DNA from: Haemophilus parainfluenzae
Lineage (GTDB): Bacteria; Pseudomonadota; Gammaproteobacteria; Enterobacterales; Pasteurellaceae
Reading direction: 5' to 3'
Assembly: GCF_014931395.1 (NCBI RefSeq)
Contig: NZ_CP063120.1
Location: 727,501 to 791,500 of the forward strand
Length of the DNA stretch: 64,000 nt
Below the pieces are notes generated by a model. The model was not told where the DNA came from. It ran no database searches and saw nothing but the letters and a program-made list of their open reading frames with translations. This document shows positions 29,843 through 39,567 of this stretch, piece by piece. Made by a program: the position numbers and the translations under genes. The stretch's first letter is position 1; each line of letters begins with the position of its first letter.

Positions 29843-31090
29843 ATGGGTATTTTAGGTAGCGTTTTAGGCATTGTCGTATTACTGGTCATTGCCGTATTAT
29901 TTTCAAATAATCGTAAGGCGATTAATTTACGTACTGTATTAGGGGCTTTGGCGATCCAAATCGGATTTGCGGCCCTTATTTTGTATGTGCCGTTTGGTCG
30001 TTATGCATTACAAGCGACAGCAAATGGTGTATCAAATGTTATCGCTTATGGTAATGAAGGGATTAACTTCGTCTTTGGTGGCTTAGCAGATCCTTCAAAT
30101 GCCGGCTTTATCTTTGCGGTGAAAGTGTTACCAATCATCGTCTTTTTCTCTGGTTTAATTTCGGTGCTTTACTATTTAGGCATCATGCAAGTGGTCATCA
30201 AAGTGATTGGTGGTGCATTGCAAGCTGCGTTAGGTACATCTAAAGCAGAATCAATGTCTGCAGCCGCGAATATCTTCGTTGGTCAAACTGAAGCACCTTT
30301 AGTGGTTCGCCCTTACATTAAAAATATGACCCAATCTGAATTGTTCGCTATTATGGCGGGTGGTACAGCTTCTATCGCGGGTTCAGTAATGGCAGGTTAT
30401 GCAGGAATGGGCGTACCATTGACTTACTTAATCGCAGCATCTTTCATGGCTGCACCAGCAGGTTTATTATTTGCGAAAATTTTATTCCCACAAACTGAAC
30501 AATTTAACGATAAACAACCTGAAACGGATGATAGCGAAAAACCAACCAACGTGCTTGAAGCAATGGCAGGTGGTGCGAGTGCAGGTATGCAATTAGCGTT
30601 AAACGTAGGTGCGATGTTAATCGCATTCGTGGGTTTAATCGCTTTAATTAACGGTATCTTAGGTGGCGTAGGCGGCTGGTTCGGTTACGGTGATTTAACA
30701 TTACAATCAATCTTTGGTTGGATCTTCAAACCATTAGCGTATTTAATTGGTGTATCTTGGGATGAATCTGCAATTGCGGGTCAAATGATTGGTATGAAAT
30801 TAGCGGTGAACGAATTCGTGGGGTACTTAGAGTTCGCGAAATACTTACAACCAGATACAGCAGTTGTATTAAGTGAAAAAACTAAAGCCATCATTACTTT
30901 CGCATTATGTGGTTTCGCTAACTTCAGCTCTATCGCAATCTTAATCGGCGGTATCGGTGGTATGGCACCAAATCGTCGTGGTGATGTGGCTCGCTTAGGT
31001 TTAAAAGCAGTTGTCGCAGGTACATTAGCTAACTTAATGAGTGCGACTATCGCAGGTTTATTCATCGAGTTAAGCGGCGTAGCAATGTAA
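29843..31090 (+). CDS. nupC: NupC-type nucleoside permease
   Basis: 415 aa concentrative nucleoside transporter. The family motifs [13 protein letters not shown] and [23 protein letters not shown] are present, with [24 protein letters not shown] near the C terminus. About ten membrane segments. It uses the proton gradient to import nucleosides for deoD and salvage. A strong GGGG-type ribosome site precedes the ATG. Confidence 0.93.
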   Translation: MGILGSVLGIVVLLVIAVLFSNNRKAINLRTVLGALAIQIGFAALILYVPFGRYALQATANGVSNVIAYGNEGINFVFGGLADPSNAGFIFAVKVLPIIVFFSGLISVLYYLGIMQVVIKVIGGALQAALGTSKAESMSAAANIFVGQTEAPLVVRPYIKNMTQSELFAIMAGGTASIAGSVMAGYAGMGVPLTYLIAASFMAAPAGLLFAKILFPQTEQFNDKQPETDDSEKPTNVLEAMAGGASAGMQLALNVGAMLIAFVGLIALINGILGGVGGWFGYGDLTLQSIFGWIFKPLAYLIGVSWDESAIAGQMIGMKLAVNEFVGYLEFAKYLQPDTAVVLSEKTKAIITFALCGFANFSSIAILIGGIGGMAPNRRGDVARLGLKAVVAGTLANLMSATIAGLFIELSGVAM

Positions 31091-31126
31091 TTAAAATGTG
31101 GTGAATTTTGACCGCACTTTATCTCT

Positions 31127-31158
31127 CAACACCACGAATCGTTCGTGGTGTTGTATTT
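31127..31158 (+). terminator. nupC terminator
   Basis: CAACACCACGAA at 31127-31138 pairs perfectly with TTCGTGGTGTTG at 31142-31153, followed by TATTTTA. Confidence 0.8.
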
Positions 31159-31166
31159 TAAAGCAG

Positions 31167-31182
31167 GCGAAAACGTTTGCTT
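31167..31182. promoter_or_regulatory. PurR-like operator upstream of deoD
   Basis: GCGAAAACGTTTGCTT matches the reverse PurR consensus ACGAAAACGTTTGCGT at 14 of 16 positions. It lies 37 bp before the deoD ATG, in promoter range. Regulation by PurR is inferred. Confidence 0.6.
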
Positions 31183-31218
31183 AAATGATTTTTTATTTAT
31201 CAACAAGAGGAAAAAACA

Positions 31219-31935
31219 ATGACTCCACATATTAATGCTCCTGAAGGCGCATTTGCAGATGTTGTATTAATGCCAGGCGATCCGCTTCGTGCAAAATATA
31301 TTGCTGAAACATTCTTAGAAGATGCGAAAGAAGTGACTAACGTTCGCAATATGTTGGGTTATACCGGTACTTATAAAGGTCGTCGTATCTCTGTTATGGG
31401 TCACGGTATGGGTATCCCATCTTGCTCAATTTATGCGAAAGAATTAATTACTGAATACGGGGTGAAAAAAATCATCCGTGTTGGTTCTTGTGGTGCCGTA
31501 CGTATGGACGTTAAAGTACGTGATGTTATCATTGGTCTTGGTGCATGTACCGATTCAAAAGTAAACCGTATCCGTTTCAAAGATAACGATTTTGCAGCGA
31601 TTGCTGATTTTGATATGGCACAAGCAGCGGTTCAAGCAGCGAAAGAAAAAGGTAAGCTTGTTCGCGTAGGGAATCTTTTCTCTGCAGACCTCTTCTACAC
31701 ACCAGATTTTGAAATGTTTGATGTGATGGAAAAATACGGCATCTTAGGCGTAGAAATGGAAGCGGCTGGTATCTATGGTGTGGCAGCAGAATATGGTGCA
31801 AAAGCACTTTGTATCTGTACCGTTTCAGACCATATTCGTACACACGAACAAACTACTGCGGAAGAACGTCAATTAACCTTCAATGATATGATTGAAATTG
31901 CGTTAGAGTCTGTATTAATTGGTGATAAAGCATAA
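31219..31935 (+). CDS. deoD: Purine-nucleoside phosphorylase
   Basis: 238 aa, one residue from E. coli DeoD. Conserved blocks: [63 protein letters not shown] and [13 protein letters not shown], which holds the catalytic Asp. It phosphorolyses purine (deoxy)nucleosides in salvage. AGAGGA lies before the ATG. It follows nupC, so uptake and cleavage of nucleosides are encoded together. Confidence 0.97.
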   Translation: MTPHINAPEGAFADVVLMPGDPLRAKYIAETFLEDAKEVTNVRNMLGYTGTYKGRRISVMGHGMGIPSCSIYAKELITEYGVKKIIRVGSCGAVRMDVKVRDVIIGLGACTDSKVNRIRFKDNDFAAIADFDMAQAAVQAAKEKGKLVRVGNLFSADLFYTPDFEMFDVMEKYGILGVEMEAAGIYGVAAEYGAKALCICTVSDHIRTHEQTTAEERQLTFNDMIEIALESVLIGDKA

Positions 31936-31954
31936 TTTATCCGATTGATAGAAT

Positions 31955-31989
31955 AAAAAAGAGCGGTCAATTTTGACTGCTCTTTTTTT
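31955..31989 (+). terminator. deoD terminator
   Basis: AAAAAAGAGCGGTCAA pairs with TTTTGACTGCTCTTTTTT with a small mismatch, ending in eight Ts. Confidence 0.82.
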
Positions 31990-32356
31990 TGACAAACTTT
32001 CTTAAGTTTATTATGCATAAATCTTATTTGATTTATTTCCTTAAAGATAGTAAGGAAATATATTTTGTTATTTTGATTGTGTATTAGAGATGATTTTTAA
32101 CTTTTATTATTCTTATTAATCATTGTTTTATTGAGGTATTTTATTTTTTCTTCGGGTTTTCTTGATTTTTATTTCTATTTTGTCTCTATCTTTTCTTTTT
32201 TATGTTGATAAAGTCTGACTGATTTGATAAAGTATTCTGTGAGATATTTTTAGTGATTGTCTTGTTTATTATTCGTTTTTTAATTCTAGTGAATGTAGTA
32301 CTCAATGACTGGCTTTATATAACGGTATTTTATTAACTTCATATTTAAGGTGAACT
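31990..32356 (+). promoter_or_regulatory. AT-rich 367-bp leader of the autotransporter gene
   Basis: No ORF. It is strongly T-rich on the plus strand. ATTTCCTTA at 32035-32043 pairs with TAAGGAAAT at 32051-32059. TTGATAAAGT occurs twice, at 32205-32214 and 32224-32233, 19 bp apart, possibly a regulator site. A TATATAA lies at about 32315-32322 before the ribosome site AAGGTG. Confidence 0.5.
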
Positions 32357-35122
32357 ATGCATATTCAAAACAAAAACACCTCTTTGGGTGGTGGGGCATT
32401 AAAGGTTAAATTAACCGCTCTAACTTGTATCCTTATGGGGATATTTTCCACATCAGCTCAAGCCGAAGATCTCTACGGTTGTCACAACACTTCTCTTATT
32501 AAGGTTGAAAACGCAAATGGTTGTTCTGCTTCAGTTGGTTTAAATCAAAAAAATGACGGTGCTGTTTTTGGTGGATTTGCAGATGGCACCGCAAATAATA
32601 ACCGTGTAAATATAGCGCATGGTGCGAATGTGACATCAAGCGTTTATGGTGGTTTTACGAGCGAAAAAGAAGCGAATCATAATGAAGTAGTAATTGGGAA
32701 TAATGCTCAAATCGGTACGGGCAGAAATGGCGGTGGTGTTCGGGGCGGTACATCAATTGAATCTCACTCAGATTTTAATGCTGTTCGTATTGGTACAAAT
32801 ACCACTGTTATTGGTAGTGTGATTGGCGGCTCAGGAGGCTCCTATAATAAATCAGTTGCGAATAACGTGAGTGCATCGAGTAATAGCGTGCATATTGGTG
32901 ACCTTTCTAATATCACTTCTTCGGTAAGTGGTGGTGACGGTGGAAAAACCTCTTCTTTTAATGAAGTCATTATTGGTAATGGTGTTAAAGTTGGGCGTGA
33001 AGTTTCACTCGCTAATGGTGGTATTGTTGAGGGGGGCGGGGCTTCTGTGAAGTCTGATTTCATGAGTCAAGAAGCAAACTCAAATATTGTTCATATTGGT
33101 GATGATGCTCAAATAGCCTGGATATATGGAGGGGTTGCCAATGCGGTTTTTAGCAAAAATAATGTGGCCACTGATAACAGAGTAACTATTGGAGAGCGCA
33201 GTCATACCGTATTTGTAAGTGGTGCTGAAGGGTGGGAAAGTTCAAAAGTTGCCAATAATTCCGTAACAATTGGAGCAGATGCGGTAGCGGGGGAGATTTA
33301 TGGTGCACGTTCAGCATCGGGTAATGTATTGAATAATACCGTTCAAGTTGGTAAAAATTTAGTAGCTAATTTTGTGACAGGTGGTGATGCTTATTCTGCG
33401 GTTGCTGGTGAGGGGAATGCACATAATAACACGGTACTGATAGGTAAGAATGCTAAAGTAGCGGGTATTATTATTGGTGGTAATGCATTAACAACGGCAA
33501 ACAATAACACAATAGTGCTAGATAAAGGCTTTCATATTGGCGGTGTTGGCGGAGGTTCAGCACAAAGTGAGTCTAGCAATAACACAGTGACGCTTTTTGC
33601 CGGAACCGTAGATAAAAATATCGTAGGTGGCACTAGCTTTAATTCAAAAGGTAATGTACTTAATTTAGGTACAGCCAGAGAAGGTATTGAAATGAATAAA
33701 CTGACAGCTGAGGAAGTGTTAAATTTCGATACCATCAATTTCTATTTACCTGAAAATGTTCGTCATAACGATACGGCTCTAAATCTTTCTACGTTGTATC
33801 TTGATCTAGGTAATACAACAATGAATGCTTATGTGCCAGGCAATGCGAATTTACATTCTGGTGATGTGGTACATTTGATTAAAGCTAAAGACGGATTATA
33901 CTGGAGTGGTAAAGGAAATGTGTATCAAGGCATTACTTTAACGCATGATTTAGCGAGTATTGCGCTGACAGAAGACAATAAAAATCTAGATCTTACCTTT
34001 AAACGTAATAATCAACAAAATACTACGCCAGTTACAGATACAACCACTAAACCGGTTGAGAATAACAATACAACGGGAACTCCAACTAAACCAGTTGTGA
34101 ATACCAATACAACAGAAACAGCAACTAAACCGGTTGTAAATACCAATACAACGGCAACAACAAATAATCCAGTGGTGAATACAGATACAGCATCAATTAC
34201 AACAGTAAATCCAAAAACTAAATCATTAGTACAAGGTCGTTTAGTTGCACCTGCGTTAGTTAATAATGGGGCAAGTTATCTTGCTGGAGGTTTGAATTCG
34301 TTGTATCAAGACGCTAATTTAAACCAAACTGGTGCAAATGAAAGCGGGTTTGTTCAGGCTGGTGCAACTGATCGTGATATTACGACTGGAAGTTATGTTA
34401 ACTTGAAAGGGGTTACATTGGATGCAGGCTATGCTTGGAATAAACCGAGTGTTTCTGGCAATTGGTTATATGGTGTAGCGGCTGAATATGGCTATAGCCA
34501 TTATACAACTCATTTAGATGACGGTACAAAAGGTAAAGGTAAAGCCTGGAATCTTGGTGCAAATGTATTTAGCAATTACTTATGGAATAATGGCCTATAT
34601 GCACAAGTAAGTTTACGTGCAGGACGCGTATGGAATGATTATCGTAGTGATGACTTCGTTCACGCAAATGGTACAGGTGTAAGATATAAGAGCAATGCAA
34701 ATTATCTTGCTAGCCATGTCGGTTTTGGTAAAGTGTGGCAGTTAGGTGAGAATAACTCCTTAGACACCTATGTGAAATATTTTTATTCACATACTTCAGG
34801 TGATGAAGCGAAGTTAAGTTCTGGTGAAACTTACCATTTCTCATCAGTTCGCTCTAAACGTGGTCGCGTGGGTGTGCAGTATAACCATAATTTAAACAAT
34901 TTAGGTATGCACTTTGGTGTGGCTTATGAACGTGAGTGGAATGGTGATGTACGTGCACAATACCAAGGTTATGCATTACCAACGCCAACAATGAAAGGTG
35001 GTACAACTATTGCGGAAGCTGGGGTAGATTATAAACTTACAGGTAAACAATTTAATACAACCTTACAAGGCTATGCTGGTCGTCAAAAAGGTTTAGGCAT
35101 TCGTTTTGGTATGACATTCTAA
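32357..35122 (+). CDS. Autotransporter with repeat passenger and C-terminal beta-barrel
   Basis: 921 aa. An extended signal (MHIQNKNTSLGGGALKVKLT, ending TSAQA at residue 36) is followed by a passenger of about residues 40-440 made of repeats with pattern N-x-V-x-IG-x-x-A-x(n)-V-x-GG (for example NRVNIAHGANVTSSVYGG), suggesting a beta-helix. A smoother region reaches residue 560, then a Thr/Asn/Pro linker with four 13-residue repeats. The last 270 residues form the autotransporter barrel, ending GLGIRFGMTF with the terminal Phe. It should be exposed at the surface as an adhesin or similar. No protease catalytic motif was noticed. Confidence 0.85.
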   Translation: MHIQNKNTSLGGGALKVKLTALTCILMGIFSTSAQAEDLYGCHNTSLIKVENANGCSASVGLNQKNDGAVFGGFADGTANNNRVNIAHGANVTSSVYGGFTSEKEANHNEVVIGNNAQIGTGRNGGGVRGGTSIESHSDFNAVRIGTNTTVIGSVIGGSGGSYNKSVANNVSASSNSVHIGDLSNITSSVSGGDGGKTSSFNEVIIGNGVKVGREVSLANGGIVEGGGASVKSDFMSQEANSNIVHIGDDAQIAWIYGGVANAVFSKNNVATDNRVTIGERSHTVFVSGAEGWESSKVANNSVTIGADAVAGEIYGARSASGNVLNNTVQVGKNLVANFVTGGDAYSAVAGEGNAHNNTVLIGKNAKVAGIIIGGNALTTANNNTIVLDKGFHIGGVGGGSAQSESSNNTVTLFAGTVDKNIVGGTSFNSKGNVLNLGTAREGIEMNKLTAEEVLNFDTINFYLPENVRHNDTALNLSTLYLDLGNTTMNAYVPGNANLHSGDVVHLIKAKDGLYWSGKGNVYQGITLTHDLASIALTEDNKNLDLTFKRNNQQNTTPVTDTTTKPVENNNTTGTPTKPVVNTNTTETATKPVVNTNTTATTNNPVVNTDTASITTVNPKTKSLVQGRLVAPALVNNGASYLAGGLNSLYQDANLNQTGANESGFVQAGATDRDITTGSYVNLKGVTLDAGYAWNKPSVSGNWLYGVAAEYGYSHYTTHLDDGTKGKGKAWNLGANVFSNYLWNNGLYAQVSLRAGRVWNDYRSDDFVHANGTGVRYKSNANYLASHVGFGKVWQLGENNSLDTYVKYFYSHTSGDEAKLSSGETYHFSSVRSKRGRVGVQYNHNLNNLGMHFGVAYEREWNGDVRAQYQGYALPTPTMKGGTTIAEAGVDYKLTGKQFNTTLQGYAGRQKGLGIRFGMTF
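34046..34201 (+). repeat. Four 39-bp tandem repeats in the autotransporter linker
   Basis: Encodes TKPVENNNTTGTP, TKPVVNTNTTETA, TKPVVNTNTTATT and NNPVVNTDTASIT in frame. The copies are close in DNA sequence, so the copy number could vary between strains and change linker length. Confidence 0.8.
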
Positions 35123-35137
35123 TCTTGAAATGCTTGA

Positions 35138-35168
35138 AAAAAGAGCGGTCAATTTTGACCGCTCTTTT
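35138..35168. terminator. Bidirectional terminator between the autotransporter and greB
   Basis: AAAGAGCGGTCAA pairs with TTGACCGCTCTTT at 35138-35168 around a minimal loop. A- and T-runs on both sides suit both convergent genes. Confidence 0.8.
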
Positions 35169-35189
35169 GTTTTTTCTATTTCGCTTTCG

Positions 35190-35666
35190 CTATTTTTCAT
35201 ACCAAATTCGGTTCACATAGAGCACCACTTTACCAGAGGGTGTCTCAACATGAATTTCATCATCAACACCTTTTCCGATTAAGGCACGAGCGACGGGAGA
35301 ATCAATGGAGATCCAGTTTTTAGCGGGATCGAATTCATCGCAGCCGACAAGGCGATATTGCTTCACTTCGCCTTCTTCATCTTCTAGCTCAACCCAGGCA
35401 CCAAAAAACACCTTACCTTCTTGTTTCGGGTGGTAATCCACGATTTGTAGCACTTCTAAGCGTTTAGAAAGAAAACGCACACGGCGATCAATTTCCCGTA
35501 AACGACGTTTGCCGTAAATATATTCTGCGTTTTCACTGCGGTCACCTAGAGCCGCGGCATCTGAAACCGCTTGAGTAACTTTAGGGCGTTCTTCTTTCCA
35601 CAAAAATTTAAGTTCTTGGTCAAGCGCAAGCCAGCCTTGACGAGTAATGTAATTTGATTTTGCCAT
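35190..35666 (-). CDS. greB: Transcript cleavage factor GreB
   Basis: 158 aa, the same length as E. coli GreB. The N-terminal coiled coil carries the tip residues in SDAAALGDRSENAEYIYGKR (acidic DxxE type), and the C-terminal FKBP-like domain has IDSPVARALIGKGVDDEI. It rescues backtracked RNA polymerase. It is divergent from tex. Confidence 0.95.
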   Translation of the reverse strand: MAKSNYITRQGWLALDQELKFLWKEERPKVTQAVSDAAALGDRSENAEYIYGKRRLREIDRRVRFLSKRLEVLQIVDYHPKQEGKVFFGAWVELEDEEGEVKQYRLVGCDEFDPAKNWISIDSPVARALIGKGVDDEIHVETPSGKVVLYVNRIWYEK

Positions 35667-35766
35667 AATGAAAATAAAAGAAATTTTTTTGAATTATATT
35701 TGAGCCTGTTGTCTAAAACCAGTATTCTATTCCCGTTTTTATCGAATCCTTTAATAACAAAGAAGT

Positions 35767-38085
35767 ATGACAATGTTAAATCAACAAATTAGCCAAATTA
35801 TTGCGGCAGAATTAACTGTTCAACCCCAACAAATCCTCGCCGCCATTCAATTATTAGATGATGGTAACACCATTCCATTTATTGCTCGTTACCGTAAAGA
35901 AGCTACTGGTGGCTTGGATGACACTCAACTTCGTCATTTTGAAACCCGTTTAATTTATTTACGTGAATTAGAAGATCGTCGTCAAACCATTTTGAAATCT
36001 ATTGAAGAGCAAGGGAAATTGACTGATGAATTGCGTGACAAAATCCATGCGACACAAAGCAAAACTGAATTAGAAGATTTGTATTTGCCATATAAACCAA
36101 AACGTCGCACGAAAGGGCAAATTGGGATTGAAGCCGGTCTTGAACCATTGGCTGATTTACTTTGGAACGAGCCAAAGAATGATCCTGAAACGGCAGCAGC
36201 GGAATTTGTAAATGCTGATAAAGGTGTAACAGATACTAAAGTCGCACTTGATGGCGCACGCTATATTTTAATGGAGCGTTTTGCTGAAGATGCGGGCTTA
36301 TTAGCGAAAGTACGTGATTATTTAGCGAAAAATGCCGTTATTGTATCCAAAGTGATCGAAGGCAAAGAGACGGAAGGTGCAAAATTCCAAGATTATTTCG
36401 ATCACCAAGAATTATTGAAAAATGTGCCTTCTCATCGTGCATTAGCCATGTTCCGTGGACGTAATGAGGGTATTTTACAATTAAGCTTAAATGCGGATCC
36501 TGATGCGGAAGAGGGAGGTCGTCAAAGCTATTGTGAAGAAATTATTCGTGATTATTTAGATGTCCGTTTCACGGGACAGCCTGCAGATAAATGGCGTGAG
36601 CAAGTGATTGCGTGGACATGGAAAATCAAAGTTTCGTTGCATTTAGAAACGGAATTAATGGCAAGTTTACGTGAAAAAGCGGAAGAAGAGGCCATTGATG
36701 TTTTTGCTCGAAATCTGACCGCACTTTTAATGGCTGCACCGGCTGGGGCGAAAAGTACCATGGGCTTGGACCCAGGCTTACGTACAGGTGTTAAAGTCGC
36801 TGTGGTGGATAACACAGGTAAATTATTAGATACCACCACCATTTATCCACACACGGGGCGTGAAGCTGAAGCGCAAGTGGTGATTTTCAGCTTGATCCGC
36901 AAACATAACGTAGAATTAATTGCCATTGGTAACGGTACCGCTTCTCGTGAAACTGAACGTTTTGCGAAAGAAGTGATTAAAGAAATCAAAGAAAATAAAC
37001 CGCAAACCGTTGTAGTGAGCGAAGCGGGGGCGTCCGTTTATTCTGCTTCTGAATTTGCCGCAAATGAATTCCCGAATTTAGATGTATCTTTACGTGGAGC
37101 GGTGTCTATTGCTCGTCGTTTACAAGATCCATTGGCGGAGCTAGTGAAAATCGAACCGAAAGCCATTGGTGTAGGGCAATATCAGCACGATGTAAACCAA
37201 ACCCAACTTGCGCGTAAACTTGATGCTGTGGTGGAAGACTGTGTAAACGCGGTGGGTGTGGATTTGAATACGGCATCGGCGCCATTGCTTGCTCGCGTGG
37301 CGGGGATGACAAAAACCTTAGCGCAAAACATTGTGGAATATCGTGATGAAAATGGTCGTTTTGAAAGCCGTGCAGAATTGAAAAAAGTACCACGTTTAGG
37401 ACCAAAAGCTTTTGAGCAATGTGCGGGCTTTATGCGTATTGCAGGCGGGAAAAATCCACTTGATGCTTCAGGGGTTCACCCTGAAGCTTACCCTGTGGTC
37501 GAAAAAATCTTGCAAGCGACAGCACAATCTATCCAAGATTTAATGGGCAATGCGGGTGTGGTACGTCAGCTTGATGCAAAACAATTCATTGATGAGCAAT
37601 TTGGTTTACCAACCGTTCAAGATATTTTCAAAGAGTTGGAAAAACCGGGGCGCGATCCGCGTGGTGAATTTAAAACCGCTGTATTCGCAGAGGGCGTGGA
37701 AGAAATCACCGATTTAAAACCAGGTATGATTTTAGAAGGTACCGTCACTAATGTGACCAACTTCGGCGCATTTGTGGATATTGGTGTTCACCAAGACGGT
37801 TTAGTACATATTTCATCATTAAGCGATAAATTCGTAGAAGATCCACATCAAGTGGTGAAAACTGGCGATATCGTGAAAGTGAAAGTCTTAGAAGTGGATG
37901 TGCCGCGTAAACGTATTGCGTTAACGATGCGATTAGATGAAAGTGCGGTCAAAAATGACGGCAAATCTGACCGCACTTTAAGTGCAAAACCAAGAGGTAA
38001 TGCACCTCGCCAAGATCGTCATCCTAGAGGAAATAGTGCGATGGGGAATGCCTTTGCCGATGCGTTGAAAAATTGGAAAAAATAA
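35767..38085 (+). CDS. tex: RNA-binding transcriptional accessory protein Tex
   Basis: 772 aa from the ATG at 35767; another ATG at 35773 is equally possible. N-terminal helical region with [21 protein letters not shown] YqgF-like domain begins [17 protein letters not shown] at about residue 333. A helix-hairpin-helix region has [20 protein letters not shown], and the S1 RNA-binding domain has [20 protein letters not shown] at about residue 655. An inverted pair of uptake signals at 37941-37979 lies inside the coding sequence after the S1 domain, encoding part of the flexible tail. The gene is essential-like core machinery in Gammaproteobacteria. Confidence 0.95.
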   Translation: MTMLNQQISQIIAAELTVQPQQILAAIQLLDDGNTIPFIARYRKEATGGLDDTQLRHFETRLIYLRELEDRRQTILKSIEEQGKLTDELRDKIHATQSKTELEDLYLPYKPKRRTKGQIGIEAGLEPLADLLWNEPKNDPETAAAEFVNADKGVTDTKVALDGARYILMERFAEDAGLLAKVRDYLAKNAVIVSKVIEGKETEGAKFQDYFDHQELLKNVPSHRALAMFRGRNEGILQLSLNADPDAEEGGRQSYCEEIIRDYLDVRFTGQPADKWREQVIAWTWKIKVSLHLETELMASLREKAEEEAIDVFARNLTALLMAAPAGAKSTMGLDPGLRTGVKVAVVDNTGKLLDTTTIYPHTGREAEAQVVIFSLIRKHNVELIAIGNGTASRETERFAKEVIKEIKENKPQTVVVSEAGASVYSASEFAANEFPNLDVSLRGAVSIARRLQDPLAELVKIEPKAIGVGQYQHDVNQTQLARKLDAVVEDCVNAVGVDLNTASAPLLARVAGMTKTLAQNIVEYRDENGRFESRAELKKVPRLGPKAFEQCAGFMRIAGGKNPLDASGVHPEAYPVVEKILQATAQSIQDLMGNAGVVRQLDAKQFIDEQFGLPTVQDIFKELEKPGRDPRGEFKTAVFAEGVEEITDLKPGMILEGTVTNVTNFGAFVDIGVHQDGLVHISSLSDKFVEDPHQVVKTGDIVKVKVLEVDVPRKRIALTMRLDESAVKNDGKSDRTLSAKPRGNAPRQDRHPRGNSAMGNAFADALKNWKK

Positions 38086-38129
38086 TTTCGTCATTTAGAT
38101 GAACATTGTGGCCAAATAGGCGTACAATG

Positions 38130-38163
38130 AAGGGGATCTGGTCAATCATCCAATCCCCTTTTT
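38130..38163 (+). terminator. tex terminator
   Basis: AAGGGGAT at 38130-38137 pairs with ATCCCCTT at 38153-38160, then four Ts. It ends 24 bp before the next ATG. Confidence 0.75.
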
Positions 38164-38187
38164 TATTTCAACGAAAGGAATATTCTT

Positions 38188-38571
38188 ATGGAAAAAGGTA
38201 TTCTTGGGCCGCATGAAGGCAAGGAGCTGGAATTAATGTTAAGGGGCGAAAAGCAAGTGGCATTATTCAATCAGGAGCTCGGTATTCCTGACGCCTTTCT
38301 CCCTTATCTTGAGCTAGGAATGCTTCATTCAAAAACAGTGCAACGTCATGTCAATGATGTTTGCTTAACCGATTTTATTGTCTATTTACCTCAATCTCTT
38401 GCACTTGCTGAACAAATGGAAGTGTTACTTCCCGCAAGCACTGTGAATGGTTTTGATCCAAAAGTTGAACGTGAAATCGGCCGAATTCTTGGCTACCCAG
38501 AAAAAGATATCGAATACTACATTCAGCATTTTCAAGATAATTTAGAGAAGTATCGGCAGCAGTATAGTTGA
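38188..38571 (+). CDS. Conserved-looking small hypothetical protein
   Basis: 127 aa, soluble, mixed helix and strand, no signal peptide. AAAGGAATATTCTT lies before the ATG. Blocks such as MEKGILGPHEGKELELMLRG, LPYLELGMLHSKTVQRH and REIGRILGYPEKDIEYYIQH look well formed and codon use matches the flanking core genes, so it is probably real. I do not recognise a family. It has its own uptake-signal terminator and is transcribed in the same direction as tex. Confidence 0.7.
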   Translation: MEKGILGPHEGKELELMLRGEKQVALFNQELGIPDAFLPYLELGMLHSKTVQRHVNDVCLTDFIVYLPQSLALAEQMEVLLPASTVNGFDPKVEREIGRILGYPEKDIEYYIQHFQDNLEKYRQQYS

Positions 38572-38581
38572 TTGATGAAGT

Positions 38582-38623
38582 AAAAGTGCGGTCAAAAACA
38601 CAAGAAATTTTGACCGCGCTTTT
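38582..38623. terminator. Inverted uptake-signal terminator after the hypothetical gene
   Basis: AAAAGTGCGGTCAAAA at 38582-38597 pairs with TTTTGACCGCGCTTTT at 38608-38623 (one mismatch). Confidence 0.8.
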
Positions 38624-38739
38624 GTTTCCAAAGGTGATTATTCTAAGTAAACCTTATAATTTCACATTCATTTTTCTGTAGAAATATCACTATAGATAGC
38701 ATAACAAGTCAAAGTGGTAAATTAGGTAATTGTTTAATG

Positions 38740-38745
38740 TATACT
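38740..38745 (+). promoter_or_regulatory. Candidate -10 element of the CdiI-like gene
   Basis: TATACT, 44 bp before the ATG at 38789, in an AT-rich leader without another gene. AAGGT precedes the ATG. Confidence 0.4.
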
Positions 38746-38788
38746 AGATCGAAAGGAACTAATATTATTGTTAATAAGGTAAATTGAT

Positions 38789-39292
38789 ATGAATAAACCA
38801 AAAACTGTTTCAGTTATAGTAAATAATGAATTCTTATTAGTGACTTCTATTATTAGAGGGATGATTGGAATGACAGATCCAGATCAAGATTTTATTTTTA
38901 ATCAAGTTGATATTACAGATTCATATTTTGGAAAGTTGGTTAGAGAAAAACTTGATGAAAGCAGAGAAGTATCCCTCCAGGAATTTCAAGCTATTTTTAA
39001 TTCTGAGAAAATGAAGGGGTTACAAAAAAGACTTGAGGAAGAGATGAAAAAACGCTATGGATACAAAAATAAAAAATCTATCTATAAGGATATGTCTTTT
39101 TTATCTTTAGAACAAGATAATTTATATATAACTATTTCGCCTCTTCATCAAGATTCTTTAGATGGAAGTACAGGAATTTCACTTCCTGACAATTCAGCAT
39201 TAGAATTTAAATATGATAAGAGTATTTCGGATGAAGAATTAGGAAAAGCCATAAGACAAGCTCTGACGTATTGTACGAGTATTTATCGGTAA
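38789..39292 (+). CDS. CdiI-like contact-dependent inhibition immunity protein (orphan)
   Basis: 167 aa. The layout suggests the CdiI/DUF1436 family: an N-terminal strand set with FLLVTSIIRGMIGMTDPDQD, a central basic helix (RLEEEMKKRYGYKNKKSIYK), then LYITISPLHQDSLDGSTG. These immunity proteins neutralise a CdiA C-terminal toxin. No cdiA or cdiB is present in the window, so it would be an orphan. It ends just upstream of a transposon that may have cut off what lay beyond. The family call comes from memory of motifs, not a search. Confidence 0.5.
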   Translation: MNKPKTVSVIVNNEFLLVTSIIRGMIGMTDPDQDFIFNQVDITDSYFGKLVREKLDESREVSLQEFQAIFNSEKMKGLQKRLEEEMKKRYGYKNKKSIYKDMSFLSLEQDNLYITISPLHQDSLDGSTGISLPDNSALEFKYDKSISDEELGKAIRQALTYCTSIYR

Positions 39293-39310
39293 TATATTTC
39301 CTCAAAATAT

Positions 39311-39321
39311 AAAGTGCGGTC
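39311..39321 (+). terminator. Left arm of a uptake-signal terminator split by the transposon
   Basis: AAAGTGCGGTC lies just left of the insertion; its partner GACCGCACTTT is at about 48836-48846, 9.5 kb away. Together they form the usual convergent terminator, which is now disrupted. Confidence 0.75.
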
Positions 39322-39329
39322 AAAAACAT
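39322..39329. repeat. Left target-site duplication AAAAACAT
   Basis: Same 8 bp as at 48818-48825. IS1595-family elements are known to duplicate 8 bp of target. Confidence 0.9.
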
Positions 39330-39355
39330 CGGTATTATGTAGCAGTTGCACAAAG
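39330..39355 (+). repeat. Left terminal inverted repeat
   Basis: 26 bp beginning CGGTATTATGTAGCAGTTGC and ending CAAAG; identical to the reverse complement of 48792-48817. Confidence 0.93.
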
Positions 39356-39388
39356 TCCGAAAATTGACTAATTTACCGCATAAATTTG

Positions 39389-39422
39389 AATGCCTTTCCA
39401 AATGAAAATTGTGAAAGGCATT
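39389..39422 (-). terminator. Hairpin between the left end and the left transposase
   Basis: AATGCCTTTC at 39389-39398 pairs with GAAAGGCATT at 39413-39422. It may terminate the transposase transcript or block transcription entering the end. The surrounding 39356-39567 has no gene. Confidence 0.6.
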
Positions 39423-39567
39423 TCTTTTACCTCAAATTCTAACTTTAACCTCGCAATTTTTCACATCAATTTTCTATTTTTTCAAACTCAAGGCGTAGCT
39501 ATTCCGCTCAACCTTCATTCAGGTAAGCTATTTATTTCTATCTAAGTCTATTAGCGTATATAAGATT

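Noticed and set aside
31990-32356. Riboswitch in the autotransporter leader
   Set aside because: Only one short hairpin and T-rich sequence; no aptamer pattern was recognised.
34046-34201. CRISPR-like repeats
   Set aside because: The units abut with no spacers and are in frame in a protein linker.
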